The notes under the pieces: model-generated
The model's database searches: none
What the model was told of the DNA's origin: nothing
The model's input: the letters and a program-made list of their open reading frames with translations, nothing else
Shown here: positions 46,973-58,297 of the stretch, in pieces
Layout: the number at the start of each line of letters is the position of its first letter
How positions within the stretch are numbered: position 1 is the first letter of the stretch
Assembly (NCBI GenBank): GCA_021018995.1
Contig: CM037586.1
Coordinates: forward strand, 153,864,060 to 153,928,059
Direction: 5' to 3'
Length of the DNA: 64,000 bases
DNA from: Chloranthus sessilifolius
Lineage: Eukaryota > Streptophyta > Magnoliopsida > Chloranthales > Chloranthaceae
Position numbers and translations under genes: made by a program

Positions 46973-47937
46973 TGATACACAAATTTTGCAATAACTAACC
47001 AACAAATAGTTGCAACTTACAACTTCTAACGTGGAGCATAATTGTGTAAAGGAGCTGTTCCCTATTGAACAACCACTGTCTGTTTTAGAAGATTTATTCT
47101 AGGTCCGATTACTCAATAGGTCCAAACCTTTTACATTTTACCTTATTGTGACATATGCTTAAGTTTGAATTAAAAATTTTGGCATGTGCTTAAATTTAAG
47201 CTAAAAAATCTTTCACTATATGACCAATCGGTCGAATAGTGAATTAGTCAGCCATATATGCGGCAAACAATCTCATATGGAACCAATCCGTCTATTATAA
47301 GACCGATCGGGTCCTATGTGAGGCCGACTCAATCGATTTTATAGTAAATAGATTGGTCTCATATGAGTCCGATCCATCAATCTCATATGAGACCTAATAT
47401 CATTCTCGTCTATTCTATTTCTCACTTAAGTTGAATTTCACCACATGTCAGATATTATACTCGATTTGCGGAGTTGAAAATAATAATAAAAAAGTTGAGA
47501 CTTTGAGACCTAAACGTTAAAACCTGTTCAGGTTAAATGTAAAAAGTTTGGACCTTGTTGGATAATTTGTATTAGAAGTTTCTATTTTTGTGGCCGTTAT
47601 TATGGTCAATCCATTGACCGATAAATGGTGTAAGATCAATCTTGATATGTGTAGTTGTTAATTTCGATGAATTTGAAGAGAAAAAGCAACTAATAATAAT
47701 TAACTCTTTTAGTTATAGTATGATTGTAATTTTTAGTCACAATATAATTAACAATTTAAGTCCTTAATGAGAAATGATTATTTGACTATAAATATAAGGG
47801 ATACTTGGTCCCAACGATTGCTCGACACAATTTAATCTTCCCTATTAGCAAAAGCATCCTCATTGTACTAGGAGATATTGAGAGCGAAAATATCGTTGAA
47901 GATCGGCAACCCACCATTAATGGCTCACACTCAAAGT

Positions 47938-47940
47938 GCG

Positions 47941-48026
<86 letters not shown>
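47938..48026. repeat. CA microsatellite passing into AT microsatellite in the copia LTR
   Basis: About 12 CA units then about 30 AT units inside the probable LTR. Confidence 0.95.
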
Positions 48027-48030
<4 letters not shown>

Positions 48031-48139
48031 GGATTATTAATTTATTATTTTTGATTGATCATGCACCTAGATCGTATGACATATATTTGAATGGTTTGAT
48101 CAATAGATCCATACAGATCCATCAATTGGTATCAGTGTC

Positions 48140-49387
48140 ATGATTAATGTTTGATCGATCAAAGCATTAGTATATGAATTTTATTTTGGCATTCGAATAT
48201 TTTTTGATTCAAGATAATTTGATCTTCGCTCATACAAAAGGGTCAAAATTTACTTATTAACTGTTTATGACATGCTAAAGTGTTGTTTTCCTTTTAAAGC
48301 ATTAATATAAGGGGTTTTCGGCTTGTTGATACCCTGATCACTCAAGATAAGTCGCTGAAGAGGTTGGCCAACAGGCAGTTGCAGTCCAATGACCGGTAGA
48401 GCCTATAGCATCGACTATGAGAGACTTGAGGTCTCGGCCTTGATACTCATCCCGCAAAGAAACAAAACCTTAAAGTAAATAAAATATAATGCACCAAAGT
48501 TGCTTTACAGAGAAGACGGATTTTTTATTTTTATTTTTATTTTGAGAAGACGACTACAATTGTCGTAGCCTTGTAAGTCAGCGTTTCTCGTATAAACTTT
48601 TATTGCTTTTATAATATGTGTAAAGAGCGAGCACCAAAGTTGGTGTTTACCATATAAGCTTAAGACTTGACTCAGTCTGTGATCCGACCCATTCGATTAT
48701 CGGACTCGGGTCATGACCTGATCCAGCCTATGGTCCGGCCCATGATTTATGACCAAATTTGGTCCGTTAAACACGACCCGTTTATCCTTAAGGCCCAAGT
48801 GTGACCTCTATTATTTTTTATTCTTTTCAGATTATTTTTAGGCTATTTATAGGTCCGATTTTCGAGCATTATAATTTATTTTGACTTTTTTGGGTATTCC
48901 AAATTTATTTTTGAGGTCTATTTTTGACAATGAGCTCTCTGTTGTAACATTTTCTTAACCTGATATTTTTTTGATAATTTTTCATCAGATAATTATTATA
49001 TAATTGAGTGCCTTTAATTAAAGTTAAGTATTGAAGGTTGTACTCTAGCATCAAGGTTAGTACTTAAATAAAATTACCCATGATTATTATTAATTTTTAG
49101 CACTTACCCACAACATGAGTTAGATTTGGCTACTTGCATCTCTTAAGTGACTTATTTTTATTATTGTATCATTTTTGTTACCATCTGAAATATTATCAAG
49201 TCCAAATAGAAAATATGGTTTGAAAAGATTCTTCTATCCAACGGTGATGACCTTTTCTAATGTCGTGATTTTTATAGTAAAGTTTATTTTTGTCAAAGTC
49301 CATGTCACAAATTTAGTAAAAATGTATAGTAAACGTTGATATCGCAACTTACGAGATTACTTCTATCCAACGGTGATGAATTATTTA
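48140..49387. other. Leader region of the copia remnant, no gene
   Basis: AT-rich DNA between the probable primer-binding site and the Harbinger-type insertion. A short frame near 48328-48400 (DTLITQDKSLKRL) looks faintly coding but is unsupported. Confidence 0.4.
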
Positions 49388-49789
49388 GGCCTTATTTGGC
49401 AGGACGATTTATGAAAAAAACACTGTAAAATCTTGAGATTTTACTGAAACCAAAATTTCCTACTGTTTGGCAATCATGTGGGACCCACAAATTCAAGTTT
49501 TTTTTAAAAAAAGCTCGGATAAAATAATCAACCAAAATTTAGCTGAAAATTTTTTCTACCCACAGCATGGGTTAAAATATTAAAGAGATGTCTTCAAAAG
49601 GTGAAGTGGAGAGGTAGTTTGTATTGCTTGCAACTCTAAAACACCAACAAAGGTGTTTGAATCACCTCTGCCATACACGTGTAAATATAATTGAAGGATC
49701 ATAAATATTCATTTGCTTAATAAAACGAGATGTTTGATTTTAATATATGATCTAGATTGATGGTTGATCAAAAGAGTGTCATGTGGGTC

Positions 49790-50190
49790 TATCTAAGCTC
49801 TTAGAGCATCTACGTCTCGGACCCTTGAAAAAATGTTGATTGCTTCAGATCAGATGATGGAGATCTATTTTAACAAAAATCTTCCACAAAATAGATCTTG
49901 GTTTCATGGCGCATCAATTTGACGGTCAATTTTTTAGTTCCTATATCACTGATACCCAAAAAATGACTCTTCAATCATATAGCACACACCATACTCAAAC
50001 GTGACTTTAGGGCCATTTTTTGGGGAATGGAGATACATAGAATCACAAATTGACCGTCTGATAGGTGCTATATGATTTTAAGATCCATTTTGTAGACGAT
50101 CGAGGTGAAAAATAATCAATCTCATCTGATATAAAGCAATCAACAGTCTTCAAGGGGTCTGGAACGTGGGCGCTTTTAGAGAACGCATGA
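49790..50190. mobile_element. Foldback MITE, copy E of the 'gatctcaagatcatgg' family
   Basis: Arms pair from tctaagctcttagagcatct / agaacgcatg inward through ttgattgcttcagatcagat and its complement at 50125-50150. Confidence 0.72.
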
Positions 50191-50389
50191 ACGGGAACTG
50201 AGGTACCCATTAACCGCGACTCCAATAAATGCAACCCAACCATCTAAGCCACTTAATTTGAAGGACATGATCTAAAGATCATAAGTGAAAAGATTGGCAC
50301 CAAACATAATCTTTATCATATGACTCAATGCACTCGAAAGTCATTATCCGATACAGTTGATTGTATCAAATCATATGATAGAGATTGAG

Positions 50390-50460
50390 TTTTGCACCAC
50401 TCTTTTGCGTCATAGATCTGTAGATCATGACCTTTATATCAGACGGTTTAGATGCAACCT
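50390..50460. mobile_element. Fragment F of the foldback family
   Basis: Holds ttgcaccactcttttgcgtc and tagatctgtagatcatgacc, matching one half-arm only. Confidence 0.45.
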
Positions 50461-50521
50461 CACCTCATAATCGTACCATTTATTTGTACTGTAAACTTGT
50501 AACCTCGCTCCATCTCCTCCG

Positions 50522-50757
50522 GCCAACATGCATTGACTGCTTTAAATCTGACAAAAGAAATTGTTTTTTATCTCAATCTTCCACATGATGCATCTTGAGA
50601 TCATGGGTATATCATTAGAGATACTCTTTGAGATTTGTACCACGCGGAATAAAAAACTATCTAAGTGTATGCCCATGATCTCAAGACCCATCTTGTAAAA
50701 AGTTGGGACAAAAAAAAAAAAACATGCTTTAATTCAAAGCGATTAATGCATTTTAGC
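50522..50757. mobile_element. Foldback MITE, copy G
   Basis: Ends gcattgactgctttaaatct and aattcaaagcgattaatgc are inverted, with gatctcaagacc near the right arm. Confidence 0.7.
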
Positions 50758-51019
50758 CCGACGAGATGGGGTGATGCTTCAGGTTCATGTGGTGTGAAGT
50801 ATGGTGTCTAAGGAAAATAATTTTACACAATGTAGCCAAATAGCTAAAAAAAAAAAATCAATCAATCATAAAATTTTAAAAATAAAACTTCCCATGAGTT
50901 ATTTTATTTACAAGCTCATGTAAAGTAAAAAAAATAAAATCATTTCCATGAGTTTTGTCAAACAAGGCCTTAATGTTGTGTGATAGCTGTATTTTTACTA
51001 TTCATTATTTTGTGTATGG

Positions 51020-51160
51020 GTGCTGCTAGCGTGTTGTGACTCGATCCAACAGAGGGTCATAACGACACAATTAGTATCACAATCATTAATGTATATGGAG
51101 GAAGTAACTACTGTGTTATGACTCGACCCAACAGAGAGTTATAATTATACAAATTGTTTC
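51020..51160 (+). repeat. Direct repeat in the copia leader
   Basis: The block gtgttgtgactcgatccaac recurs 78 bp later as gtgttatgactcgacccaac, each followed by agag-gtcataa-like sequence. It may be a leader motif of the element. Confidence 0.7.
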
Positions 51161-51316
51161 TCAATAAAATCACATTGATTTTAATTTCTATTATATTTCT
51201 TGACATATTTTAATTCTTGCGTCACATACTATAATTATAACATTGTGGAATTGATAGTTACTTCAATTGTTTGTGGACATAATAAAGCATTTAATTATTA
51301 TGTAGCATTGAACTCA

Positions 51317-52875
51317 TCTTCTATTACTAATATGATTGGTAGAACTGAACTTTTGAGTAGCTCGAATTATGACAAATGGAAGTAACAGGTTACAATTATT
51401 CTAGGGTGCATGGATCTTGACTATACTATACGATCCGATAAACTCAAGCTGCTCACTGTGGATGCCTCGGCTGAGGATCTGACAGTGAACAATAAGGATT
51501 TGAAAAAATGGGATAGATCAAATCGTATGAGCCTCATGATCATAAATAGTTTCATTACTGATGCGATTCGGGAAGGTATTTTTGACTCGCACAATGCAAA
51601 GGAATACGTGCAAGCAATTGAGAAATAATTTCAGGAGACTTCTAAGGCACTTGTCAGTAGTCTTATTATTAAAATGGAGACTATAAAATATGATGATCAT
51701 AGTGACGTACGGGAGCACATTATGAAAATGAGTGGCATGACGACTCAATTGAAAGAAATGGATATGGGCTTTTCTGAGGGTTATCTTGTTCACTTCATCA
51801 TGACTTCTCTTACAGCATAATTTGGCCCATTTAAGATTAATTATAACACGCAGAAAGAAAAATAAAATATAAATGACCTAATCGCTCATGGACCATCGAA
51901 AGGAAATTTCAAGAAAAAAAAGGAATCATATAAAAGAAAGAGCGTGAAAGCTTCTCCATCGGAAATCAAACAAGGAGAAGGTAGCGGATCTACTTCTGAC
52001 ATTAAGTATCACTTCTGTAAGAAGAAGGGACACATCAATAAGACTTGTCAGAAATATAGAGATTGGCTAGTTAAGAAAGGTAATGACCTAGTCTTAGTAT
52101 GTTTTGAATCACTTTATGTTGATGCTCCACGCAATATTTGATGGATAGATTCTGGTACAACTATTCACATAAGTAATTCAATGAAGGGATTTCGATCCAA
52201 CAGGAAACTAAGTAAAGACGAACGAACTATCAAACCCGGAAGTGGAGTAGAAGCAGACGTGGAGGCCATTGAGACTATCCATCTTATTTTAGATAGTGAT
52301 TTCATTTTGGATTTAGTTGATGCTATTTATGTTTCAAGTATCACTAGAAACTTTATCTCAATTTGTAAATTTGATTCATTAGGTTTTAAATTTAAATTTG
52401 GACATAATATTTTTACTCTATTACTTGATTCCGATATTGTGGAGGTGCCTCATTAGTGGGCAATCTTTATAAATTGAACTTTGACTCATCTTACGCCCAA
52501 TCTTTAATTTCTATGCATGTGGATGATAAAGTTAGTAAGAAACGAAAATGAACAACCGACAACTCCTCCATTTTATGGCATAAATATTTAAGTCATATAT
52601 TTAAAGCTAGAATGAAGAGGTTAATTAAAGATAATATAATCGATAAACTCGATTTCTTTTATTTTAATATTTGTGTTGATCGCGTTAAAGAAAACTCACA
52701 AAGACTAATAAGAAATGAGCTATTTTGAGCACAAGTTTGCTAGAAATAGTCCACACTGATACTTGTGAACTGTTTCTAACTCATATTATTGGTGGTCAAA
52801 AGTATTTTATTACCTTCACTGATGATTATTCTCGTTTCGATTATATATTTCTCATTCATGAAAAATCTGAAGCTT
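51317..52875 (+). pseudogene. copia gag, protease and partial integrase
   Basis: gag begins near NMIGRTELLSSSNYDKWK, with a stop just after. It continues LDYTIRSDKL, KWDRSNRMSLM, and has a degenerate knuckle CKKKGHINKTC at about 52015. Protease follows as WIDSGTTIHIS at 52141. Integrase is reached at WHKYLSH, then HTDTC and FTDDYSRF before the deletion. Many stops and frame changes show that it cannot encode a working polyprotein. Confidence 0.85.
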
Positions 52876-53239
52876 TGGTCTCATATGAGTCCGATCCATA
52901 AATCTCATATGAGGCCTAATATCATTTTTGTCTAATTTATTTCTCACTTAAGTTGAATTTCACCACATGCCAGATATTATACTCGATTTGCGGAGTTGAA
53001 AATAATAATAAGAAAGTTGAGACTTTGAGACCTTATTGGGTAATAAACAAAACGTTGGAACCTGTTCAGGTTAAATGTAAAAAGTTTGGACCTTGTTGGG
53101 TAATTTGCCCATTTAATTTTTCATTAATTGGGTGCTCTAAAATGTTAAACTTCTTCAAATTTGATGGAAGGAGATTGAGTTATTGCATTTATTTTGGTGT
53201 AAGAATAGTACATCTTGTGATAGGTTTTGTGAGTACAAG

Positions 53240-53590
53240 TAGGGATGCAAGTTTTGAACTGAACAACAAAATCGAACTAAAAATCGAGGCTCTCCACACC
53301 AGACCGAAACTCAACACAAACTGAACCGAACCGAACCGAACCCCAATTCAGTTGGGTTTTGGTTTGGGTGGCTTGAAACCAAAATTTGAGGGGGCAGGTT
53401 GAGTAAATCGAAAAAATTAAAAAAAAATAAATAAATAATTAAAAAAAAATAAAGAAAATAAAAGTAGGTATTTTACCTATACCGAACCGAACCGAACGAA
53501 ATGGATTTTGGTTCAATTACGGTTTGGGGTGTATCGAACCGAACACAGAAAATTTTGGATCCGGTTCGGTACACCAAACTTGCATCCCTA
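53240..53590. mobile_element. hAT MITE 'tagggatgcaag' with exact 8-bp duplication
   Basis: 351 bp, TAGGGATGCAAG … CTTGCATCCCTA, flanked by AGTACAAG (53232-53239, 53591-53598). The interior is full of aaccgaa/ggttcgg words, which explains similar blocks elsewhere in the window. Confidence 0.95.
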
Positions 53591-53598
53591 AGTACAAG

Positions 53599-54686
53599 TA
53601 CCTGTTATTTTTATTCTTTTATAAAGGAAAAGAATTTCCAATTAGGAGACCTCAAACAGAGTGATTAAGTGGTGTGATGAAAGTCACTGGGCCGACCCGC
53701 AATCCTGGGACCGATAGCGCTTACATCGTGCCACGTAATCCGTCCCTTGAATAGGTTGTTATTGTGCTCTGCCCGTGTCCTTACTTTAATATGTTAATAA
53801 TTAATATATAAATAGATGGATGATGGGCTGATCTGTCTTCCTCACTTTTGAGGCCCTTTTTGCCACATAATGTGTTACTCATAAGATGGCTATCTTGAAA
53901 GATGAGAGAAATGAAATCTTTCTAAATCAGGTGATTATAGGAATCTTTACAATGCCTCAGCGAAGAATCTATTTCCAAATAAAAACAGAGCATAGAAAGC
54001 AAAAAAAAAATTATTCGTTTAAGTTTCCTCAAATTAAAACAAAATAAAATTTTGTCAGGTAGACAATCTAATTATACAACTCTTTTTTAGTTATTTTTTA
54101 TTTTCTTAATTTTTCTTTTCCGCGATTTAGTTTTTCGGTTTCATAGAGAAACTCTTGACCTAATAGCTTGGCAAGCTTAGATTTCGTTGTCAGTTGTTAA
54201 TTAATTGGTTTAGAGGCCGATCCACTTTTTGTCAGTTTGTGGAATTTGAAATTCTGAATTTTATAATTTCCCTACGACATTGCGTGAGCTTGAAAGATTT
54301 GGTCTTATATTGTATCTTGGGCCACAAGTAAAAAGACTTTTTTATCTTAAAAAGGTTTAATTATTTTAAAATTAGAGGAAAGATTAAGACTTCACATGTT
54401 ACTACTTCATATTTTTGTTATGCTCAGTCACCTAAGTTCGGAAAATTTGATGAAATTTTTTTTTTTTTTTTATTATAAAAATTTTAATTATAAAAACACA
54501 TATAAAGTGTGATTAAAGCATGTATAATAATAAAAATTTCATCAAACTTATAAAAATATTGAAAATTTTAGAAAAAATTGGTAGAATTAACGAATCAAGG
54601 AAATAATGGGCGTACACCACTTATCCGAGGAATTCTACCAACATTGTCATTAATTAGACAAATTTTGTGATAAAGGTTATGTCAAG
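53599..54686. other. Non-coding stretch
   Basis: No gene or complete element is seen. Confidence 0.5.
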
Positions 54687-55010
54687 TAGGGGTGCAAGTT
54701 TTGTACCAAAAACTGAAACCGATCTAAAATCTGGGCAACCAAACTGACACAAAATTTAACCGCAACTGATTTGCATCAATTCAGTTTTGGCTGTGGGTGG
54801 CCGAAACTGGAAACTAGTCGAGTAGGATGAGGAAATCGACCCAAAGCCGGCGCAAAGCCAATCTGAAACTGACCTCAATAGACCAGACCCTAATCAAATC
54901 GACCAGACAGAACTGATAAAAAACCGTCCTGACCCAACATCTATTTTTAAAAAAAATAAAATAAATAATCGAAACAAAAAAAAACCAAAAGAAAAGTCAG
55001 TTTAGTTCTA
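54687..55010. mobile_element. Incomplete relative of the 'tagggatgcaag' hAT MITE
   Basis: Starts TAGGGGTGCAAGTTTTG and has aaccgat/accaaac-rich interior. The right terminus is missing. Confidence 0.6.
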
Positions 55011-55019
55011 TTTAGATTT

Positions 55020-55290
55020 TGATTTTTTGAAAATCAGATGGTAAAGATCGTTTTTCATTCCAATCTTTCACAAAATAGATCTTAAGATCATGGCCCATCT
55101 AGCGGACGGTCAAATGTTGATTTCACATGGAACATCTCCCCCTAAGTGAGCCAAGAACCCTTCTCATGGTTACAAATGTGTCATGTGGAATCAACACCTG
55201 ACCGTGGTGCCACGATCTCTAGATCTTTTGTGTGAAAGATTGTGACGAAAAACAATTTCTATCATCTGATTCAAAGCCAGCATCAGTGAT
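55020..55290. mobile_element. Foldback MITE, copy H of the 'gatctcaagatcatgg' family
   Basis: Left tttcacaaaatagatcttaa pairs with right ctagatcttttgtgtgaaag. The right end reads catctgattcaaagc, as in the other copies. Confidence 0.75.
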
Positions 55291-55361
55291 GATCTCGATA
55301 ATGGCTATCATAGTGTGCCCAAATCTATGCACACTATTATTGTTATTTTTTTAATTTTTTA

Positions 55362-55550
55362 ATGGCTAATATTAAAAATTCTTTATTGGATGGTATTCAA
55401 TTGGTTAATCGGTGTGATTCTTTTCCTAAAATATATTTCAACCATAAACAATCACATGGACTGAATAGATTAATCCCTACAATTTGTAACATGGCTAAAG
55501 TGAGATATTCTTTGACTCTGTCAGATCAAAAGCCTATTTTATTGATATAA
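55362..55550 (+). other. Short open frame resembling LINE/copia debris, unassigned
   Basis: A 62-codon frame just before the Mutator-type element shows no motif I recognise. It is recorded only because the flanking DNA is otherwise empty. Confidence 0.12.
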
Positions 55551-55967
55551 GATCATTCTAAAGGTCATCTTCGTTTCACGCAGTCTCGCCGGCGGGACTA
55601 ATGATCTTCACTAATGGGCTATGAAGTTGCCACCGGACTTTCCACCAAAAAAGGGTTTTTTGAATATACCCCCATGAAATTTGCTGATATTGCATCAAAC
55701 CCCTTGAGTTATGGGTATTTACTTTGCCACCCTTACTTTTGTGTTTTTGTTTTATATACTCCGGTCGTTAACTAGCCGTTAGTTTATAAACGGAAGGCTT
55801 ATTTCGCCCTTAATCAAACCAATATTCTAAAAATACTACCATTCTAAATGGCCATTCATTCATCTATATTTACAAGTAATGTCATTAAAGTTTACCGCCA
55901 TTCAAAAAGGCCATTCATTCACCTTTATTTACAAGTCATGCCATTATAGTTTACCCACATTCTAAAG

Positions 55968-56375
55968 GAGTACCTTTAAATCCACCCACAAAATCTTTGA
56001 GTTCACCCATGCTGAAACACATTGACTGCATTGAAGTAGATGATGGAGATTGTTTATCGCCCCAATCTTTCATGAGATCGATTTTTAGATCATGGGTGTA
56101 CCATTAGACGATCAATTTTTTATTTCATGTGGTACACACCCATAAAAGTGACCTTAAAATCAAATTTAAGCGTGCACATGATGTTAAGGTCACTTTTTTT
56201 GAGATGCGTGTCACGCGAAATAAAATTCTAACCGTCTGATGGTACACAGATAATCTCAAGATCCATCGTGTGAAATATTGGGAGGATAAATGATCTCCAT
56301 CGTTCGATTCAATTCAATCAACATGTTTCAGATTGGGTGAACTCAAAGATTCTATGGGTGGATTTAAAGGTACTC
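55968..56375. mobile_element. Foldback MITE, copy I, best preserved of its family
   Basis: Ends GAGTACCTTTAAATCCACCC pair almost perfectly, and the arms continue through ctttgagttcaccca and ttgactgc to the centre. Flanks ttctaaag/ttctaaaag suggest an 8-9 bp target duplication. Confidence 0.85.
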
Positions 56376-56740
56376 TTCTAAAAGGCCCTTCATTCACCCA
56401 TCAGATGGGTGATTCCCCCATTAAAACATGCCAATAGAGAATTTGTGGCAAATGAAGCAATTATTCTTGTAAAGAAAACCTTCAATCTACATGTTCCACT
56501 CAAAATATCCGACCCTCTAATTTGCTATATTTAAGACCCATTAGATGAAAGACGGATTGGTATTGACCGATACTTATCGATACAATTTTTTTTCTCGATA
56601 TTAGCCGATACTTACCATAACCTTCACTGTCAGTTAATGGGTCTACCTTGATGGCCAGATCCTCGAACCATCACCATTTACAGGAGCCTCGTCCTCCACT
56701 AGTGTCATCAATTGCAACAAATTAATCAACTGTTGCTTTC

Positions 56741-57196
56741 TTGGATTTGGAAGTCTCTGGACTATCCTCTGTAGAATATGTCTTGGTGGCGCTTGAGGAA
56801 TGCTATATGCCTAACAATCAAACTTCATCAACTCCTTCGCCAAAGGCTCCCTATGGCCGCTTACATAAATCTTTCAAGGCTATTTACATTGAGCTTGAAG
56901 CCACTCAAAAGCTAGTCCTTGATGAAGACAAAGTCTTACGGATCATCATGGGGTCACCCACTTGTGACTGCTATTAGATCGCGAAATCACTTACGACATT
57001 GATCTTCTTAGTGAAGAATTACAACTCGAGGTTTATGTTAAAGTCCCTTACTTACTCAAAGCATACTACACTAGCCGAACAACATGTCAATCTGGCCCAT
57101 CTCGTGGAGGCAGCTAGAAATATTGTTAAAAAAAAGAGAGCAGCCTTCACAAACATCTTGATGATCATCATTTTAAAGATCGGTGGTACCAAATAG
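56741..57196 (+). pseudogene. Possible copia gag debris inside the Mutator-type element
   Basis: Two open frames (56741-56977, 56999-57196) have a polar, gag-like composition (LEATQKLVLDEDKVLRIIMG). No zinc knuckle or other diagnostic motif is present, so the assignment is weak. Confidence 0.25.
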
Positions 57197-57309
57197 CAAG
57201 TGTAGGAGCATGAGGAGCTGGATGGGCTTAGGAGATTTTGGGGCCGCATATTAATGGCTGATGAGTGGGCCGAGCAAGGTAAGTGTGCCTCCTTTCAAAC
57301 CTAAAAAAG

Positions 57310-57563
57310 CCAAAGAGGCATTAACCCAGTTGGTAATCAACCTCTATTGTGATGGAGGAGGTCGTGGGTTTGATATTCGTCCTCCACGCTATTTTCCACC
57401 ATTGTCTTTAAAAGGTGTGGGTTGAGTTCTGTTAATTAACCCTCACCACTGTAGTTGGCGTTCCCTCACACTGCTCTCCAATTGTCATATGTGTATGTGT
57501 ACCTGCTCTTCGATTATCGAGGCTGTCTCAACCTAAATGACCGTATTGAAAAAAAAAAAAAAA
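57310..57563 (+). mobile_element. tRNA-derived SINE, + copy
   Basis: Starts ccaaagaggcattaacccag. An A-box-like ttaacccagttgg is at 57321-57333 and a B-box-like gggtttgatattc at 57366-57378. It ends with a 15-base A run. About 245 bp match the minus-strand copy at 60112-60363. RNA polymerase III would transcribe such an element. No target duplication was found for this copy. Confidence 0.85.
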
Positions 57564-57866
57564 GGACGTGGGAGAAAATAGGATACCGTTTTTAAAGAAT
57601 AAAAAGACAACTTTGCCCTTTATAAACTCACGATTAGTTAACGGCAAGGGGTATATGAAACAAAAACCAAAAAGCAAGGGCTACAGAATAAATACTCATA
57701 ACTCAAGGGGTTTGATGCAATATCGGCATATCTCGTGGGGGTATAAGCAAAAAACCCCACCAAAAATGCATCTTCTGTATATAAAAAAAATAAAAACAAA
57801 TGTTTAAGAAAATACTTTTAGAATGTTTATATCCTATATCTTTAAAAAATATTATTATAGAGGGGG

Positions 57867-58232
57867 TAGGGCTGTCAAGGGGCCGTGTTCGGGCTGGGTT
57901 TTTCACCCAGCCCATTTAAAAATATATATATATATTTTTTTTTGGGCTTGACCCGGCCCGAATAGCAAATCGGGCTGGGCCGGATCCTATTTTAAAATTT
58001 TGTAGCGTAAACTCGGCTCGATTAGGTATCCGGGCCAGGCCGGACTTCTAGTAATTTTTAAGAGTTTTTTTCAAAAAAATAATTTATAATAAGAAATTTA
58101 TTTTACCGGGCCAGGCCTTACACCTTACAGCCCGAATTGGGCCTATTTTTATCCAAGTTGGGCCAGACCCAACCTATTTATTAAATTCCTCAAAATTTGG
58201 GCCCGAACTCGGCCCATCCGTTGACAGCCCTA
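57867..58232. mobile_element. hAT MITE 'tagggctgtcaa'
   Basis: 366 bp, TAGGGCTGTCAA … TTGACAGCCCTA. The 8-bp flanks AGAGGGGG/AGAGAGGG have one mismatch. The interior is rich in gggctgggc/ggcccg words. Confidence 0.92.
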
Positions 58233-58297
58233 AGAGAGGGCATCCAACATATTCAGCCCGGCGCGTTGACTGCCCTAAGAGTGGCATCCAACATACC
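58220..58297. repeat. Short duplication spanning a hAT terminus and its flank
   Basis: gttgacagccctaagagagg-gcatccaacata recurs at about 58268 as gttgactgccctaagag-tggcatccaacata, copying the element end, the target duplication and 12 bp of flank. Confidence 0.75.

Larger units (their letters stand above)
49388..50969. mobile_element. PIF/Harbinger-type non-autonomous element
   Basis: Ends GGCCTTATTTGGCA and, complemented, GGCCTTGTTTGACA. TTA is duplicated on both sides (49385-49387, 50970-50972), the typical 3-bp target of this superfamily. The 1,582-bp interior has no transposase and holds foldback copies E, F and G. Confidence 0.8.
47556..53105 (+). mobile_element. Ty1/copia retrotransposon remnant
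   Basis: A probable 5' LTR (47556-48124, TGTTGG…ATCA, TATA-like tataaatata at 47787-47797) is followed by a primer-binding-site-like TGGTATCAGTG at 48127. gag, protease and part of integrase lie at 51200-52875. RT and RNase H are absent. A 220-bp block at 52876-53105 repeats 47354-47570, in the same orientation. That block may be a piece of the 3' LTR or of flanking DNA; the exact LTR start is therefore uncertain. A Harbinger-type element interrupts the leader. Confidence 0.75.
55653..57758. mobile_element. Mutator-type element with about 185-bp inverted ends
   Basis: The left end starts GGGTTTTTTGAATATACCCC and the right end, complemented, GGGGTTTTTTGCTTATACCC. Pairing continues through ctgatattgcatcaaacccc, ttgagttatg and gttaacta. 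The 9-bp flanks ACCAAAAAA/ACCAAAAAT are a target duplication with one mismatch. There is no transposase. Inside are a foldback MITE, a SINE and gag-like open frames, so it may have captured retroelement sequence. Confidence 0.88.
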
